Shown: one piece after another, positions 1 to 10,430 of the stretch
How the letters are laid out: every line of letters starts with the position of its first letter
How positions within the stretch are numbered: position 1 is the first letter of the stretch
Assembly (NCBI GenBank): GCA_028015205.1
Contig: CM051513.1
Coordinates: 43,652,841-43,716,840, forward strand
Direction of reading: 5' to 3'
Length of the DNA stretch: 64,000 nt
DNA from: Mytilisepta virgata
Taxonomy: Eukaryota; Mollusca; Bivalvia; Mytilida; Mytilidae
The notes under the pieces: model-generated
Databases searched by the model: none
Seen by the model: only the letters and a program-made list of their open reading frames with translations
Told to the model about the DNA's origin: nothing
Translations under genes and position numbers: made by a program

Positions 1-3000
1 ATACTACGTGGATGCTGATGGATTTAAATTGTGTGCATCCATGGTATGGCGACAACATTTTGGAACGCGAGACTTTTTAGCTCACCTGACCCGAAGGGTC
101 ATGTGAGCTATTGCCATCACTTGGCGTCCGTCGTCCGTCCGTCCGTCGTCCGTTAACTTTTTCAAACGTTAACTCCTCCAACACCATAAGTCCAACTGCA
201 ACCAAACTTGGTACAGTTATTAATTGGTATGGGTGCTACAAATCTATTGTTTGGATTTTTGATTCGTATAAAAACATGGCCGTCATGGCTAAAAATAGAA
301 CATAGGGGTAAATCACAGTTTTTTGCAAATAAGTCAGAAACGGTCACAGATATCAAAATTCTGGCATAGAGTAAAAGTGATCAGCACCTCAAGATCTACC
401 TGCCCTGAAATTTTGAAGAAGACCCAACGACCCATGTAGGAGTTATTGCCCTTTTTCTGCATTTTTTCCAAATTTTGCACTTATTAAGCTCAATATCTTG
501 GATACTATAAAGGAAATTTGAAAAATTTAAATTTCATATTGTTAGGCAGACAAAGATCTACAAAATTTGTAACAGGATCGAAGTTGTAGGTTCGTTCCTT
601 TTAGGAGTTGTTCCCCTTAGATCGTCAAAATTGACCATTTTTGCAGTCTTTATTCATTGTAATAAAATCGTTAACTCCTCTTACACCATAAGTTTAATTG
701 CAACCAAACTTAGTGTAGTTGTTCCTTGGCATGAGTGCTACTAAACTATCGTTTGGATTTTTGATTTGTAAAAAAACATGGCTGCCATGGCTAAAAATAG
801 AACATAGGGGTAAATTGCAGTTTTTTGCAAATAACTCAAAAATGGTGACAGATATCAAAATTCTGATGGGAAGCAAAAGTGTTCAACACCTCAAGATCTA
901 CCTGCTTTGAAATTTTGAAGAAGATGTAACCACCCATGTAGGAGTTATTGCCCTTTTTGTTCTTGATTTTTTTTAAAAATTTGTACTTCAGTTGTATGAT
1001 CATTCCTTTTAGGAGTTATTCCCCTTAGAACATCAAAATTGACCATTTTCACAGCATTTCCCTTAGTTTGCAAAATGTTTAAATGAGCCCTTTAGGAGTT
1101 GAAGTTTTGTCCCTTAAATGTCAAAATAACTGTTGATGCCTTATAGATGACCCTTTAAATGTCAAAAATAGCGTTTTCTCTTGTTTTTGCCCTATAGAAT
1201 GAAAACTATTGTCGATAGAGAAAAGCTGTTGTTTGCTTAAACAATCAGCTCATTGAGCTCTACAAAAGTCTGAATTGGGTCGAAGTTGTCAGATGATCCA
1301 TTATAGGGGTAATAGCTCATGAAAGACTCCCTTAAAGCTTAAGGACCAGGTGAGCGATTCAGGCTCCTGGGAGCCTCTTGTTTCTGTTTTCTTTAATCCT
1401 TCGTAAAAAAAAATGTGGAATTGAGGGAAGACACTGTCAGTATTCAATAATGATATGTTGGACTGGACGTGTTTTGCACAAAATAAACAAATTAAGAATG
1501 TAGTTTACCATAAAATTCCCTGAGCCTCTTCCTTTTTCTCCGTTTTCGCGCGCTTTTGAACAATCACGCCTTTCCGTAAATCTTCAAGCAAAAACATAGA
1601 TCCAATATCTTTCTCAATATCAAGGTTTATTTGCAAAGGTTTTTTTATCCAAAGGTTTAAAAGGATGGAAATCGTGATATGAATTCCAAGAAAACAACGA
1701 TAGATTTATCGATTGCCAGAATATCTTTTTTCAGAATTTGTGTGTGGTCATCACGGCGTATTAATCTTTGGCATAGTTATGCAACGTTTTCTTATGAATG
1801 AATTTTGTGAATGAATGTCAGAACTATGTACATGTATGGCGACAACATTTTGGAACGCGAGACACTTTTGAACATTTTGGAACGCGAGACTTTTTTCTGT
1901 ATTAGCCTTGCATCCCCAAACATTATGTTACTCAGTACTACGTGGATGCTGATGGATTTAAATTGCGTGCATCCATGGTATGGCGAAAACATTTTGGAAC
2001 GATTTTTATCGATTGCTAGAATATCTTTCAGAATTTGTGTGTGGTCATCACGGCGCATTAATCTTTGGCGTAGTTATGCAACGTTTTCTTATGAATGAAG
2101 TTATGCAATGTTTTCTTATGAATGAATTTTGTGAATGAATGTCGGAACTATGTAACATCCACGAAACCCTCAGTAGGCTAGCCTATTTATTCTGATGCTT
2201 TGCATCCCCAAACATTATGTTACTTGGTACTACATGGATTCTGATGGATTTAAATTGTATGCATCCATGGTACATGTATGGCAACAACATTTTGGAACGC
2301 GAGACACTTTTGAACATTTTGGAACATGAGACTTTTTTCTGTATTAGCCTTGCATCCCCAAACATTATGTTACTCAGTACTACGTGGATGCTGATGGATT
2401 TTAATTGTGTGCATCCATGGTATGGCGACAACATTCTGGAACGCGAGACTTTTTTTCTGTTTTCTGTAATCCTTAGTCAAAAAAATGTGGAATTGAGGAA
2501 AGACACTGTTTTTTTCTGTTTTAGCCTTGCATCCCCACATATTATGTTACTCAATTCTAGGTGGATGCTGATGGATTTAAATTGTGTGCATCCATGGTAT
2601 GGCGACAACATTTTGGAACGCGAGACTTTTTTCTGTTTTCTTTAATCCTTCGTAAAAAAAATGTGGAATTGAGGAAAGACACTGTCAGTATTCAATACTG
2701 ATATGTTGGACTGGACGTGTTTTGCACAAAATAAACAAATTAAGAATGTAGTTTACCATAAAATTCCCTGAGCCTCTTCCTTTTTCTCCGTTTTCGCGCG
2801 CTTTTGAACAATCACGCCTTTCCGTAAATCTTCGAGCAAAAACATAGATCCAATATCTTTCTCAATATCAAGGTTTATTTGCGAAGGTTTTTTTATCCAA
2901 AGGTTTAAAAGGATGGAAATCGTGATATGAATTCCAAGAAAAGAACGATAGATTTATCGATTGCTAGAATATCTTTTTTCAGAATTTGTGTGTTATTAAT

Positions 3001-3110
3001 CTTTGGCGTAGTTATGCAACGTTTTCTTATGAATGAATTTTGTGAATGAATGTCGGAACTATGTAACATCCGGGAAACCCTCAGTAGGCTAGCCTATTTA
3101 TTCTGATGGG
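1..3110. repeat. Duplicated low-complexity block with nested short repeats
   Basis: A unit containing GGATGCTGATGGATTTAAAT, a GCATCCATGGTATGGCGACA stretch and TTTTGGAACGCGAGAC recurs at about 1-78, 1850-2000, 2215-2330, 2365-2450 and 2555-2632. A longer segment, 1381-1800, recurs almost base for base at 2632-3040 with scattered single differences. Short ORFs through the units merely follow the repeat and show no protein-family features. The block is interrupted at 79-1380 by a dispersed element. No gene is seen here. Confidence 0.8.
79..1380 (+). mobile_element. Family A dispersed element, copy 1 (non-autonomous, Helitron/HINE-like ends)
   Basis: The 5' end AGCTCACCTGACCC folds on GGGTCATGTGAGCT as a hairpin with a GAA loop, followed by CGTCCGTCCGTCCGTCGTCC. 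The 3' end has CAGGTGAGC, the complement of the 5' terminus, and then a hairpin AGGCTC-CTGG-GAGCCT just before the terminal CTTG. Two diverged copies of an internal unit of about 500 bp are visible. There is no coding capacity. The flanks GACTTTTT and TTTCTG join to the uninterrupted sequence at 2625-2636, so both ends are well defined. A 3' hairpin followed by a CTnG end is typical of Helitron-related non-autonomous elements; that classification is an inference. Confidence 0.75.
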
Positions 3111-3206
3111 AGTATAGTAATTATAATACTTTCATTATTATAATAAACATTTTATAATCTATTGAAACAATAAAAAAAAGCATACTTCACGTTTGTTGTT
3201 TGTTAG

Positions 3207-4161
3207 TACCGTTTTTTGGTATGTATAGTGCGCACATTTATACCCTGGGTTATGTTTCTTGTAAGAGGGGTGCGCGTTATACATGCCTACAGACATTTTC
3301 TTTAGTCTTTTTTTCAGGTCCAAACTCCGACAAAGAAATTTCCAGGAGAAGTGAAGAGTACGGAATATTTTTGCTAAAACGTCGATTATTTTTATGTTTT
3401 ACATGTCATATTTTTAATAAGTATCTTATTGTTCTTGATTTGTCATGTTTTATTAAAATAAAATACATTTTATATCTCTGTAGTTACATTTATCGTGTAA
3501 ATCTGTTTGCAATCCGGAAGTTAGTCATGTCATAATAAGGAAACAACAAAGCTTTTGATGTCGGTAAAATTGGCATCTGTGTTTCTTAACTTACTGTTTT
3601 TGTATGTGTTCATCATGGAGGGTAAACGTTGAGTGTATGAAAATTGAATAAACCACGCTCGTTTGAAAAGATGAACCGCCATTTTTCTAATGTATCAGGT
3701 GATCGCAAGTCATGTGACTTAATATTTATCATCTTCTGACTCTGACCCGTCGAGAGCGTTGGAGATAGTACACTTCTTAAATTCGGTTTTTAGAAAACTA
3801 CTTTATACATTTTAATATAAAATCTTATTTACTTGTCAGAATATTTGCAATTTCGTATGAATTACGTATTCCGTACGGAATTCTCCGAAATCGGTGTCCA
3901 TTTAGAAAACTTCCAGATTACCGGCTTCCTGTTTGCCGATTTTGGAGATGTGACTTTTCCGAAAATGTCTACGAGTATTATACGAACAAGAAACTTTTTT
4001 TCCATTTAGAAAACTTCAAGATTACCGGCTTCCTGTTTGCCGATTTTGGAGATGTGACTTTTCCGAAAATGTCTACGAGTATTATACGAACAAGAAAACT
4101 TTTTTTTTCAAGTTTCTTGGACCAGAAAGGGAGTGCGCACTATACGTACCAGAAAACGGTA
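3207..4161. mobile_element. Short DNA element with 29-bp terminal inverted repeats
   Basis: Positions 3207-3235 and 4133-4161 are inverted repeats of 29 bp with two mismatches, starting TACCGTTTT and ending GTGCGCAC. The outer TA could be a target-site duplication. Inside, a unit of about 103 bp containing GATTACCGGCTTCCTGTTTG is tandemly duplicated (about 3899-4001 and 4002-4108). The open frames inside show no transposase motifs, so it looks like a non-autonomous MITE-type element. Superfamily is not assigned; a TA target would fit Tc1/mariner or pogo. Confidence 0.7.
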
Positions 4162-4324
4162 ATTCTATGTAAAGATATACTCAAATTTTGTTAATCATGA
4201 AAAAAGAAATATTTCATATTTGGATAAGTTTTCTCTGACAAGTTTCCTAATTTCCATTTTACTTTAAATCAACTGGAAATAACCTATTTTCTTGATTAGG
4301 TATAAGAAAGTCAATGCTTTTTTA

Positions 4325-5167
4325 TTAAATAGATGTACATTGAAGCTTCTGAGGTTGACTTGAATGCTCCTGAGGGTGGGACAGGGAGTCAAAATCCATA
4401 GTGGTCTCGGTCTGAGTGGTTCCCGTGTCTGTTCTTTCTGATGTCATTGATGTAGTGACAGCTGTACTTTGTGCGACTAGTGAACTGAGGGTTCTACAGA
4501 AAATAAAAAAACTTTTGATTTTTACAAATTAAAATCTTGATCAAGCATATGTTAAAATGGGGAATTATCAACAAAATAATGTTTATGAGGAAGCTGACGA
4601 TTTTTAAACTAATTTTCATTCCAATTATTTGATATGCAAAGGAAATCAATTTATTTCCATCTTAAGATGCCCGCTATTAATATTGGACAAAAAAGTAAAA
4701 TGTAGAAACCTATTTGTTTTATTTTTATTTCATGCTACATATGTAACTTGCAGTTGGATAATGAAAAATTACTTTGTCCTCGAGAACGTTAACTTGATTA
4801 TTAGTTGATTACATAATATTTTAATTTAAAAAAAGATCAAGACTTGCACATAATTTCCCATCTACCGTACCCTGAACTTTGAGGGAGCTCACACGAGGGA
4901 GCACGACCCTTTTTTAATTGTGACAGACAGCAATGTACAACTGGTAATCAACAAGTGTGATTCTTCTGTCAACCGATCAACTTCCAACGTCTTGACATTC
5001 TCGGGGCCAGTAAATCTGTCAAGTCCGGGCCCTCCATATTTACACTTTAATGCATACAAGACGTATGTCACTGCATCCTCCATTGGTCTACATGTCTGTG
5101 TATTAAATACATTTGCTGCACCTTGTAACAAAAACAAAGAAAGCACAACCAGAATTGCGTTCGCCAT
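4325..5167 (-). CDS. Small secreted Cys-containing protein with Thr/Ser-rich tail, two exons (unrecognised family)
   Basis: Exon 1 (5167-4893) starts at an ATG in good context (AAG ATG G) and encodes a clear signal peptide (residues 1 to about 19, core AILVVLSLFLL), then about 70 residues with four cysteines. The donor at 4892 reads CGT|GTGAGC. The acceptor at 4494 follows a T-rich tract ending CTGTAG. Exon 2 (4493-4325) completes the split Val codon and adds 55 residues rich in Thr and Ser (STAVTTSMTSERTDTGTTQT), resembling an O-glycosylated stalk. The stop codon overlaps AATAAA, a likely poly(A) signal. The deduced length is 147 residues. A TATA-like box lies 70 bases upstream. Without splicing exon 1 ends at a TGA two codons later. 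I do not recognise the family, and further exons cannot be excluded. Confidence 0.6.
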
Positions 5168-5234
5168 CTTGGACAGTAGAAAATGCCTATGAAACTGATC
5201 TTGTCACAGATCATGCGCATCCTCAGAGTTCAAG

Positions 5235-5243
5235 TTATATAAT
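5235..5243 (-). promoter_or_regulatory. TATA-like box of the secreted-protein gene
   Basis: The minus strand reads TTATATAA about 70 bases upstream of the ATG at 5167, a normal spacing for a TATA box with a short 5' UTR. Confidence 0.4.
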
Positions 5244-5902
5244 ACTTTGTAAATGATTATATTTTGTTAAAAAAATATCAAGCAAGACGCTTAATGTAGT
5301 TATCGAATTATCCATCACATAAAATAAAATAAAAATTAAATTAAAAATAACTTTTATTTGTCAGCTAAGACAATAAGAAGTTGTGTACATGTATAAAGAA
5401 AGAAGACCGATGATTTTTTTGGGACCGGGAATACTAAACTTTCGGGATGCGGGATGGTACAGTCGGTCCTACATAAATATTTTAAGTAAAATTACTGTCA
5501 TTTTTAAACTAAATATTATTTTAAGTGTCTATATCATGTTTTTGTGAAGTTTATCGGCTTATTTTGGAAGTAAAATAACAACAATAAACGCTCATAATTA
5601 AATATAACGGAACCCATCAAGTTCTTGTTGGATTTCCAGAGGCAGATTCTGAAAATTTGAAAAAGAAAAGCGGGGGGGGGGGGGGGGGGGGGGGTTAACC
5701 AGAAGAAAAATGTAGGCGTGAAAGAATAACTGTCCACCCTTATTTCTACATGAGAGGACAAGAAAGCAATTAAAAAAATGGAAAATTGTCGGAAACTACT
5801 TTGACTTACGCTAGTTGTCATGTCAATACCATTAAAAATAGAACAATATAAAGTTGCGTAGGCGCCTACAAAATGGGTGCGACAGCTTTAGTAAGAGACT
5901 AC
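5244..5902. other. Divergent intergenic region with a long poly-G run
   Basis: The stretch separates two genes transcribed away from each other. It contains a G homopolymer of about 22 bases near 5672-5693. An ORF across it on the minus strand would be Pro-rich only because of that run. No other gene or repeat is seen. Confidence 0.5.
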
Positions 5903-5909
5903 TATAAAA
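5903..5909 (+). promoter_or_regulatory. TATA box of the PC4-like gene
   Basis: TATAAAA lies 76 bases upstream of the ATG at 5985. A transcription start near 5935 would give a 5' UTR of about 50 bases. Confidence 0.45.
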
Positions 5910-5984
5910 TGAATAATTTTAAACTTCTTTTCAGAAATTTCTTCTGCTCTCAGAATTTTTACAAAACTCTGTTCCGGTTCAATC

Positions 5985-7031
5985 ATGGCACAAACTCAAC
6001 TAATGTATGAATTATATAGAATGCAGAACAGTCCGTCAAATGAAATAACATTTCACGAGTACTTTGATAAACATGGACAGCTTGAATTCAGAACGAAATT
6101 TGGAAGAAACAAGGCCCTAACTTTTAGAATGTGTGAGGGTTTTTTCTACTCGGACATTTATGAGAACCGACCAGGGAAGACCGGGAGAATTTCTTTTGGG
6201 TTAGATAAAATAGACTCACTGATCCAGCTGTTTTTAAACCTAGAGCAGCTTAAAGGCAGGTTCCAACAAGTATCTTATTTATACAAACATAAAATTTTTT
6301 AAATTGATAGAACTAAGGAGTACCCCCTCGTGCACAGCTCTGTCCTTAGCTTGTTATGGATTTATCTTTAGCCATTCACTTTGGTACTTATTCTGCTCTG
6401 CAACATTTTATTTACATTCGACTTTCCAACCTTTAGGGTTTGAGCATTAATGAATGAGATATAACAGACAAAATGCGCATATGCACACTAAATATGGTAT
6501 TACATTGTTTCATATTTTTCTTGACTGATCTGTGGTGATATATGCTTCAGTTTATTTCCAAGTGGTCTATTTGTATCTTTCAAAATTGTGTATTGCCATA
6601 AATCATTTCAATCATTGTACTAAATTTTTGTCTCAATTGGTATCATAATTGCATAACAATAACAAATATCTACTCTATTACAGGACTGTCTTAAACTTCC
6701 ATATCCATGTTTTTATTTTCACAGCACTCAAGAACTCCAATTCCCACTCGAAGAATGGCTTTACAACCAAGACATGATTCACACTAAGGACCCTCACAGC
6801 CTATTTCCATCCCAGTACAAGTCTCCCAAGGACCCCCACAGCCTATTTCCATCCCAGTACCAGTCTCCCAAGGACCCTCACAGCCTATTTCCATCACAGT
6901 ACCAGTCCAAGCCCATCAAAGTGTTCATCAAGACAGGAATCAATGTCAAGCTAAAAAAGGAACTTGCAGCTGGTGACTTTGACCTTACAGCTGGCGAAAT
7001 GATCTTACAGTTGGTGACCCTGAACTTATAG
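5985..7031 (+). CDS. Protein with PC4-like N-terminal segment and 14-residue repeats, two exons
   Basis: Exon 1 (5985-6259) begins with an ATG in fair context (ATC ATG G). Residues of about 45-85 (NKALTFRMCEGFFYSDIYEN, then GKTGRISFGLDKIDSLIQL) resemble the core of PC4-type single-stranded DNA-binding coactivators, where a basic strand is followed by a Gly-Lys-x-Gly-Ile-Ser turn and a helix. The donor CAG|GT at 6260 leaves two bases of a codon. The acceptor TTTTATTTTCACAG at 6724 opens exon 2 (6725-7031) in the matching phase. Exon 2 encodes three in-frame copies of KDPHSLFPSQYQSP, then about 45 residues. The deduced length is 193 residues. Part of exon 2 lies opposite a degenerate copy of the minus-strand exon at 8681-8887, so its last 30 codons may be accidental. 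The alternative donor CAA|GTATCT gives a frame that stops after about 20 codons. The PC4 call is a motif impression. Confidence 0.45.
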
Positions 7032-7105
7032 CAGGTGACCCTGACCTTATAGCTGCAGAACTGTCTATCACCAGAGGCGATCAGAGGTGCAGATTCTATC
7101 CCGGG
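7030..7105 (-). pseudogene. Degenerate copy of the tail exon at 8681-8887
   Basis: The minus strand starts with an acceptor-like TTTTATAG, then CCCGGGATAGAATCTGCACC as in the exon at 8887, but is frameshifted after about 14 codons by a deletion relative to that exon. It then runs into short repeats of a GGTCACC / GCTGTAAGGTCA motif. A further trace of these repeats is near 9165-9210. Confidence 0.5.
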
Positions 7106-7839
7106 CTATAAAATATAAAGATGTATTGGAAAAGAATATCTCTCAACATATTTATATTTCATTATTGTAAGCTTTTCTTCATGGATACTTTATTCACATA
7201 AACGTAACACAAGCTTTAGACAAATCAAGATAAAACTTGAATAACTGTTAGCGCACAACACAAAATGACCTCCTCCGCCTCCCCCTACTAGGTAACATCC
7301 CCAAAATTTACTGATCTATATCTAAATCAGATATGCAAAATAGCATTACATGTACGTATTTTCATTGAAATCCATTCAATCATTTAGTAAGAATAGCAGA
7401 TACAAAAATGTAACGTTATACAACCTGTTTTCAAACAAAGGGTATAAAATTAATAGTCAAACATGACTGATATTGCTTTACAGTGTTATTATCTGAACTA
7501 ATACTAGAGGTTCTCTCAGAGGAGCCTGATTGAATCAACTAGCAACAAAGCTAGCTGATAAAAGTCCAAACTGGGACTTATGATTTTTAAGTATCATCCA
7601 TTAAAGCACCATTGTGCTATTTTTTGTGAAGATAAATGGGCAAGTAAGTAACCACTTCCCAACAAAAAATATAAATGCAAAACACAAGGAACAGCACTTA
7701 TATTGTTCTTGTTCTTGACGACCGCCTCGGTGGTCTCGTTGTATCGTGCTCGCTATCGGTCATTATTTTTAAAATTTCAATTCAATACTTTATCAATGTA
7801 CATGTTTCAAGTAAGCTCTGTTTGTAATCTATCATTAAG

Positions 7840-7975
7840 GTTAATGCACAGAGAAAGTTTCATCAAATTCCTTTGAGTGGTTTACGAGTAGTTGAGGATA
7901 GAAGAAAAGTATGACGACGCAAGACGACAGATAGTGATCCCTATGTGTCGACCATGCGTTCTGCAGGCGACACAA
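7840..7975 (-). mobile_element. Family E dispersed element, copy 1 (partial)
   Basis: The 5' end on the minus strand is TTGTGTCGCCTGCAGAACGC followed by CGACACA, forming a hairpin, then ATAGGGATCACTATCTGTCG and a GTC-rich stretch. It matches copies at 8221-8542 and 33557-35132. The other end is not recognisable. Confidence 0.55.
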
Positions 7976-8220
7976 TAACATGACTTGCTTAATGGGTAAC
8001 GGTAACAACCAATCAGAAGGATTGTTCCAAATCCAAAGTTAAATTATTCAAGATTATCAAGTATAACCTGTTTAAAAACTTTAAACTTGACTTGGAAATG
8101 GATTCTTAATCGAAATATTATTAAGTTTGGGATTACCAGTATTTTAATAGCGGACCTAGCGTACTTCACAGTACCAAACCAAGTTATACAAAAGAATGTG
8201 CGAGTCTCCCAAGGAAGACA

Positions 8221-8542
8221 TGTGTCGCCTGCGTACAGGAAAAATTACATTTAAGCCAATCACCCCCCTTTCAAAAATGTCAATTTTTACAAAACATTTT
8301 TAAAATTTTCTAAAAATGAAATATATATGCACACCTTTGCATTAAGGTTAACGCACCGAGAAAGTTTCATCAAATTCCTTTGAACGGTTTACGAGTAGTT
8401 GAGGATAGAAGAAAAGTGTGACGACGCAAGACTAAGTTTAATTTTGGACCCTTTGGACCTTAATGTAGACCAATTTGAAAACGGGACCAAAAATTAAGAT
8501 AGTGATCCCTATGTGTCGACCATGCGTTCCGCAGGCGACACA
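8221..8542 (-). mobile_element. Family E dispersed element, copy 2, with a family B insert
   Basis: It is bounded by TGTGTCGCCTGC at 8221-8232 and GCAGGCGACACAA at the right, i.e. inverted ends. Relative to copy 1, four bases (GACA) are replaced by a 66-base segment at 8432-8497 that is identical to the reverse complement of 52442-52507 inside the family B element. Confidence 0.65.
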
Positions 8543-8680
8543 ATGAATATGACAAAATACTGACCAAGCTCGATTATGGGGGCCCTGTACTTGTTCTAAT
8601 GTTTAAATTTCAAACCATCTTGCATTTAAATGAATTGTTTACACATACCATCTGTGAGACATTTAAACCACTTGAAACAA

Positions 8681-8887
8681 TTATTTCTTCTGTGCTTCCT
8701 GGTTCCCTAGGCCACTGGCACTAAGCACTTCATCATGAGCACCACCATCAGCTGCAGGTGGTGGCATATCAGTCTTTTCTATCTTCACTACCGGAGAACT
8801 TGACCTTACAGCTGGTGACCCTGGCATCATAGCTGCAGAACTAGATCTATCACCAGATGGGATCAGAGGTGCAGATTCTATCCCGGG
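8681..8887 (-). CDS. Terminal exon, Pro/Ser-rich cytoplasmic-tail-like
   Basis: A T-rich acceptor (ATATTTTTTAG) precedes 68 codons open from the first base to a TAA. They encode PGIESAPLIPSGDRSSSAAM and then a Pro/Ser-rich, partly acidic and Lys-ending peptide. Codon usage and the clean acceptor suggest a real terminal exon. The start PGIES matches RIPGIESS in the transmembrane exon at 9470-9639 upstream on the same strand, so the two may be alternative or tandem tails of one membrane protein. The family is not recognised and the 5' exons are not identified. Confidence 0.4.
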   Translation of the reverse strand, partial: PGIESAPLIPSGDRSSSAAMMPGSPAVRSSSPVVKIEKTDMPPPAADGGAHDEVLSASGLGNQEAQKK

Positions 8888-9469
8888 CTAAAAAATATAA
8901 AGATGTATTAGATTGATTGTTTTGTTTAACGTCGCATTTTAGCACCAGAAATATGCTCCATAGCAAATGTAAGAAATTGAACAAAAAACTGCAAATGGGG
9001 ACTGACCAGGAGGACGAGACATTTAGATTGTGACTGGAAAAGTAGGGCAGTTTGGGTAGGGTCAGAAATTTAGCCCCACTGAATATGAGAATGTCCTTAT
9101 GAATGCAATCTCCTAATCATGCTAATATCTCTCAACATATTTACAGTAAGCTTTTCTTGACCTCACAGAAGGTGATGGATGAACTTACAGCTGGTGACCT
9201 TGACTGTCATTGAGTCAAGTCCTTTATGATGTATAAAAAAAACAATACAAAATATTGTAGTTCAATTTTTTATATATGGTCACTTGTAGAGTCGGTAGTA
9301 GCCCGCCAGCACATATTCGATGAAAAATTACTTTATGGTATAATATATTCCTTTATAATTCATCATCATACACAAGTGTTTTCCTTGTTTGTGATCTTGT
9401 ACGCATAGCCACTGGCTGCGTAGCAACGGGTTCTGTATCTGTGTTGTTGGATTCATCTAAATCTTCAGA
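8888..9469. other. Probable intron with weak repeats
   Basis: It lies between two minus-strand exons. It holds a fragment of the GCTGTAAG-type repeat near 9165-9210. No ORF of interest is seen. Confidence 0.35.
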
Positions 9470-9639
9470 TTAATAATTCAAAGTTTGGGTAGGTGATGGG
9501 GAGGGACTGTTGGTGATCTTATGGATTGTAGTGATGGTGTGTACTGATGATTCTATGCCAGGTATTCTATTGTATCCATGTTGGACTAGCATTGTGATGA
9601 TAAGGATTAAAGTGATGCAAGTGCTCCAAATGATCAAGC
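9470..9639 (-). CDS. Transmembrane exon (single-pass membrane protein, unrecognised)
   Basis: The acceptor TTGTTTTACAG at 9640 opens two bases plus 55 codons ending in TAA. The first 18 residues, LIIWSTCITLILIITMLV, form a transmembrane helix. The remainder, ending in a Ser/Pro-rich stretch (ITNSPSPSPTQTLNY), looks like a short cytoplasmic tail. The exon on the plus strand at 14360-14481 has the same acceptor phase and a similar start (LVIWGSIMTVISIIMAIIW), suggesting homologous exons. The extracellular part was not found. A Thr-rich ORF near 10140-10262 on the same strand could be a stalk exon, but I found no donor in the required phase. Confidence 0.4.
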
Positions 9640-10139
9640 CTGTAAAACAATAATGTGCATTTATTCCAAAAACCCCATGGTATATGTATTATATGTATAA
9701 AATAAAAACTGAGAAATGACAAAGTATTTATCTCATCCCAACTCCTTTAGACTTGCGTATAATGCCCTAAATGTAGACAGAACAGTTACCCTAAATAGTT
9801 TACTAAGTAGACAATTGCCATTCATGGGTGGTTGAACTTGAAAAAAAAAACACACATAAAACAATCTTGATATTAAAGATGGTACTTATTGCCTATAAAA
9901 CTACCAGGTGTCAATTTTCTTTTTTCTCTCACATATAATACCTTGTCATTTCATTTGTCTATGTATATGGGGTGTTTGTACAGTAATTACATTTGTGTAG
10001 TTTTATGGTAAATTGGATTCATTTCACGTAGTTTCTTACAAGTTTTGTTTATTCTAATTTGTTTTGTTTTTTTTTTTTTAATATTCTCTGAAACAGAATG
10101 ACAAAATACTTAAAATATCAAATCCATTTAAAATGTACA
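9640..10139. other. AT-rich non-coding stretch
   Basis: It has poly-A and poly-T tracts (for example near 9841 and 10068-10079) and no recognisable gene or element. Confidence 0.4.
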
Positions 10140-10430
10140 TGATTGATTTGATAGATATATTTGCAGAAGCAGAATTATAGGTAGTTGTTGGCATAACAAC
10201 CTTGGTTGTGTCCAATTCTGGTGTTGCAGTGGTCATCTTCTCTGGTCTTGTAACAGTCATCCAGTGGGTTCGTGAAAGCAGAAATCATCAGCCTACCTGA
10301 ACCACTGACAACGGAAGATGAAGAAATGCCAGGTCCCGTTAGTGACGAGGATGACCTGCCACTCGCCATAGCATAACTATTCCACAGTGACATCGAATAT
10401 TCCGACTTCGATGGGTTCGAGTCGGATTAA
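10140..10430. other. Possible coding fragments on both strands
   Basis: On the minus strand 10262-10140 reads as a Thr-rich stalk-like peptide (MTTATPELDTTKVVMPTTTY). On the plus strand, after an acceptor-like TCTTGTAACAG, 10270-10372 encodes an acidic stretch (SLPEPLTTEDEEMPGPVSDE) ending in TAA, and after that stop the same frame continues with DIEYSDFDGFESD to 10429. Both look protein-like, but neither can be tied to a gene. The acidic peptide might be a transposase remnant; this is a guess. Confidence 0.25.

Noticed and set aside
1792..2645. ORFs of 83 to 142 residues on both strands
   Set aside because: They follow the short repeated unit of the 1-3110 block on both strands alike, with no domain or start context.
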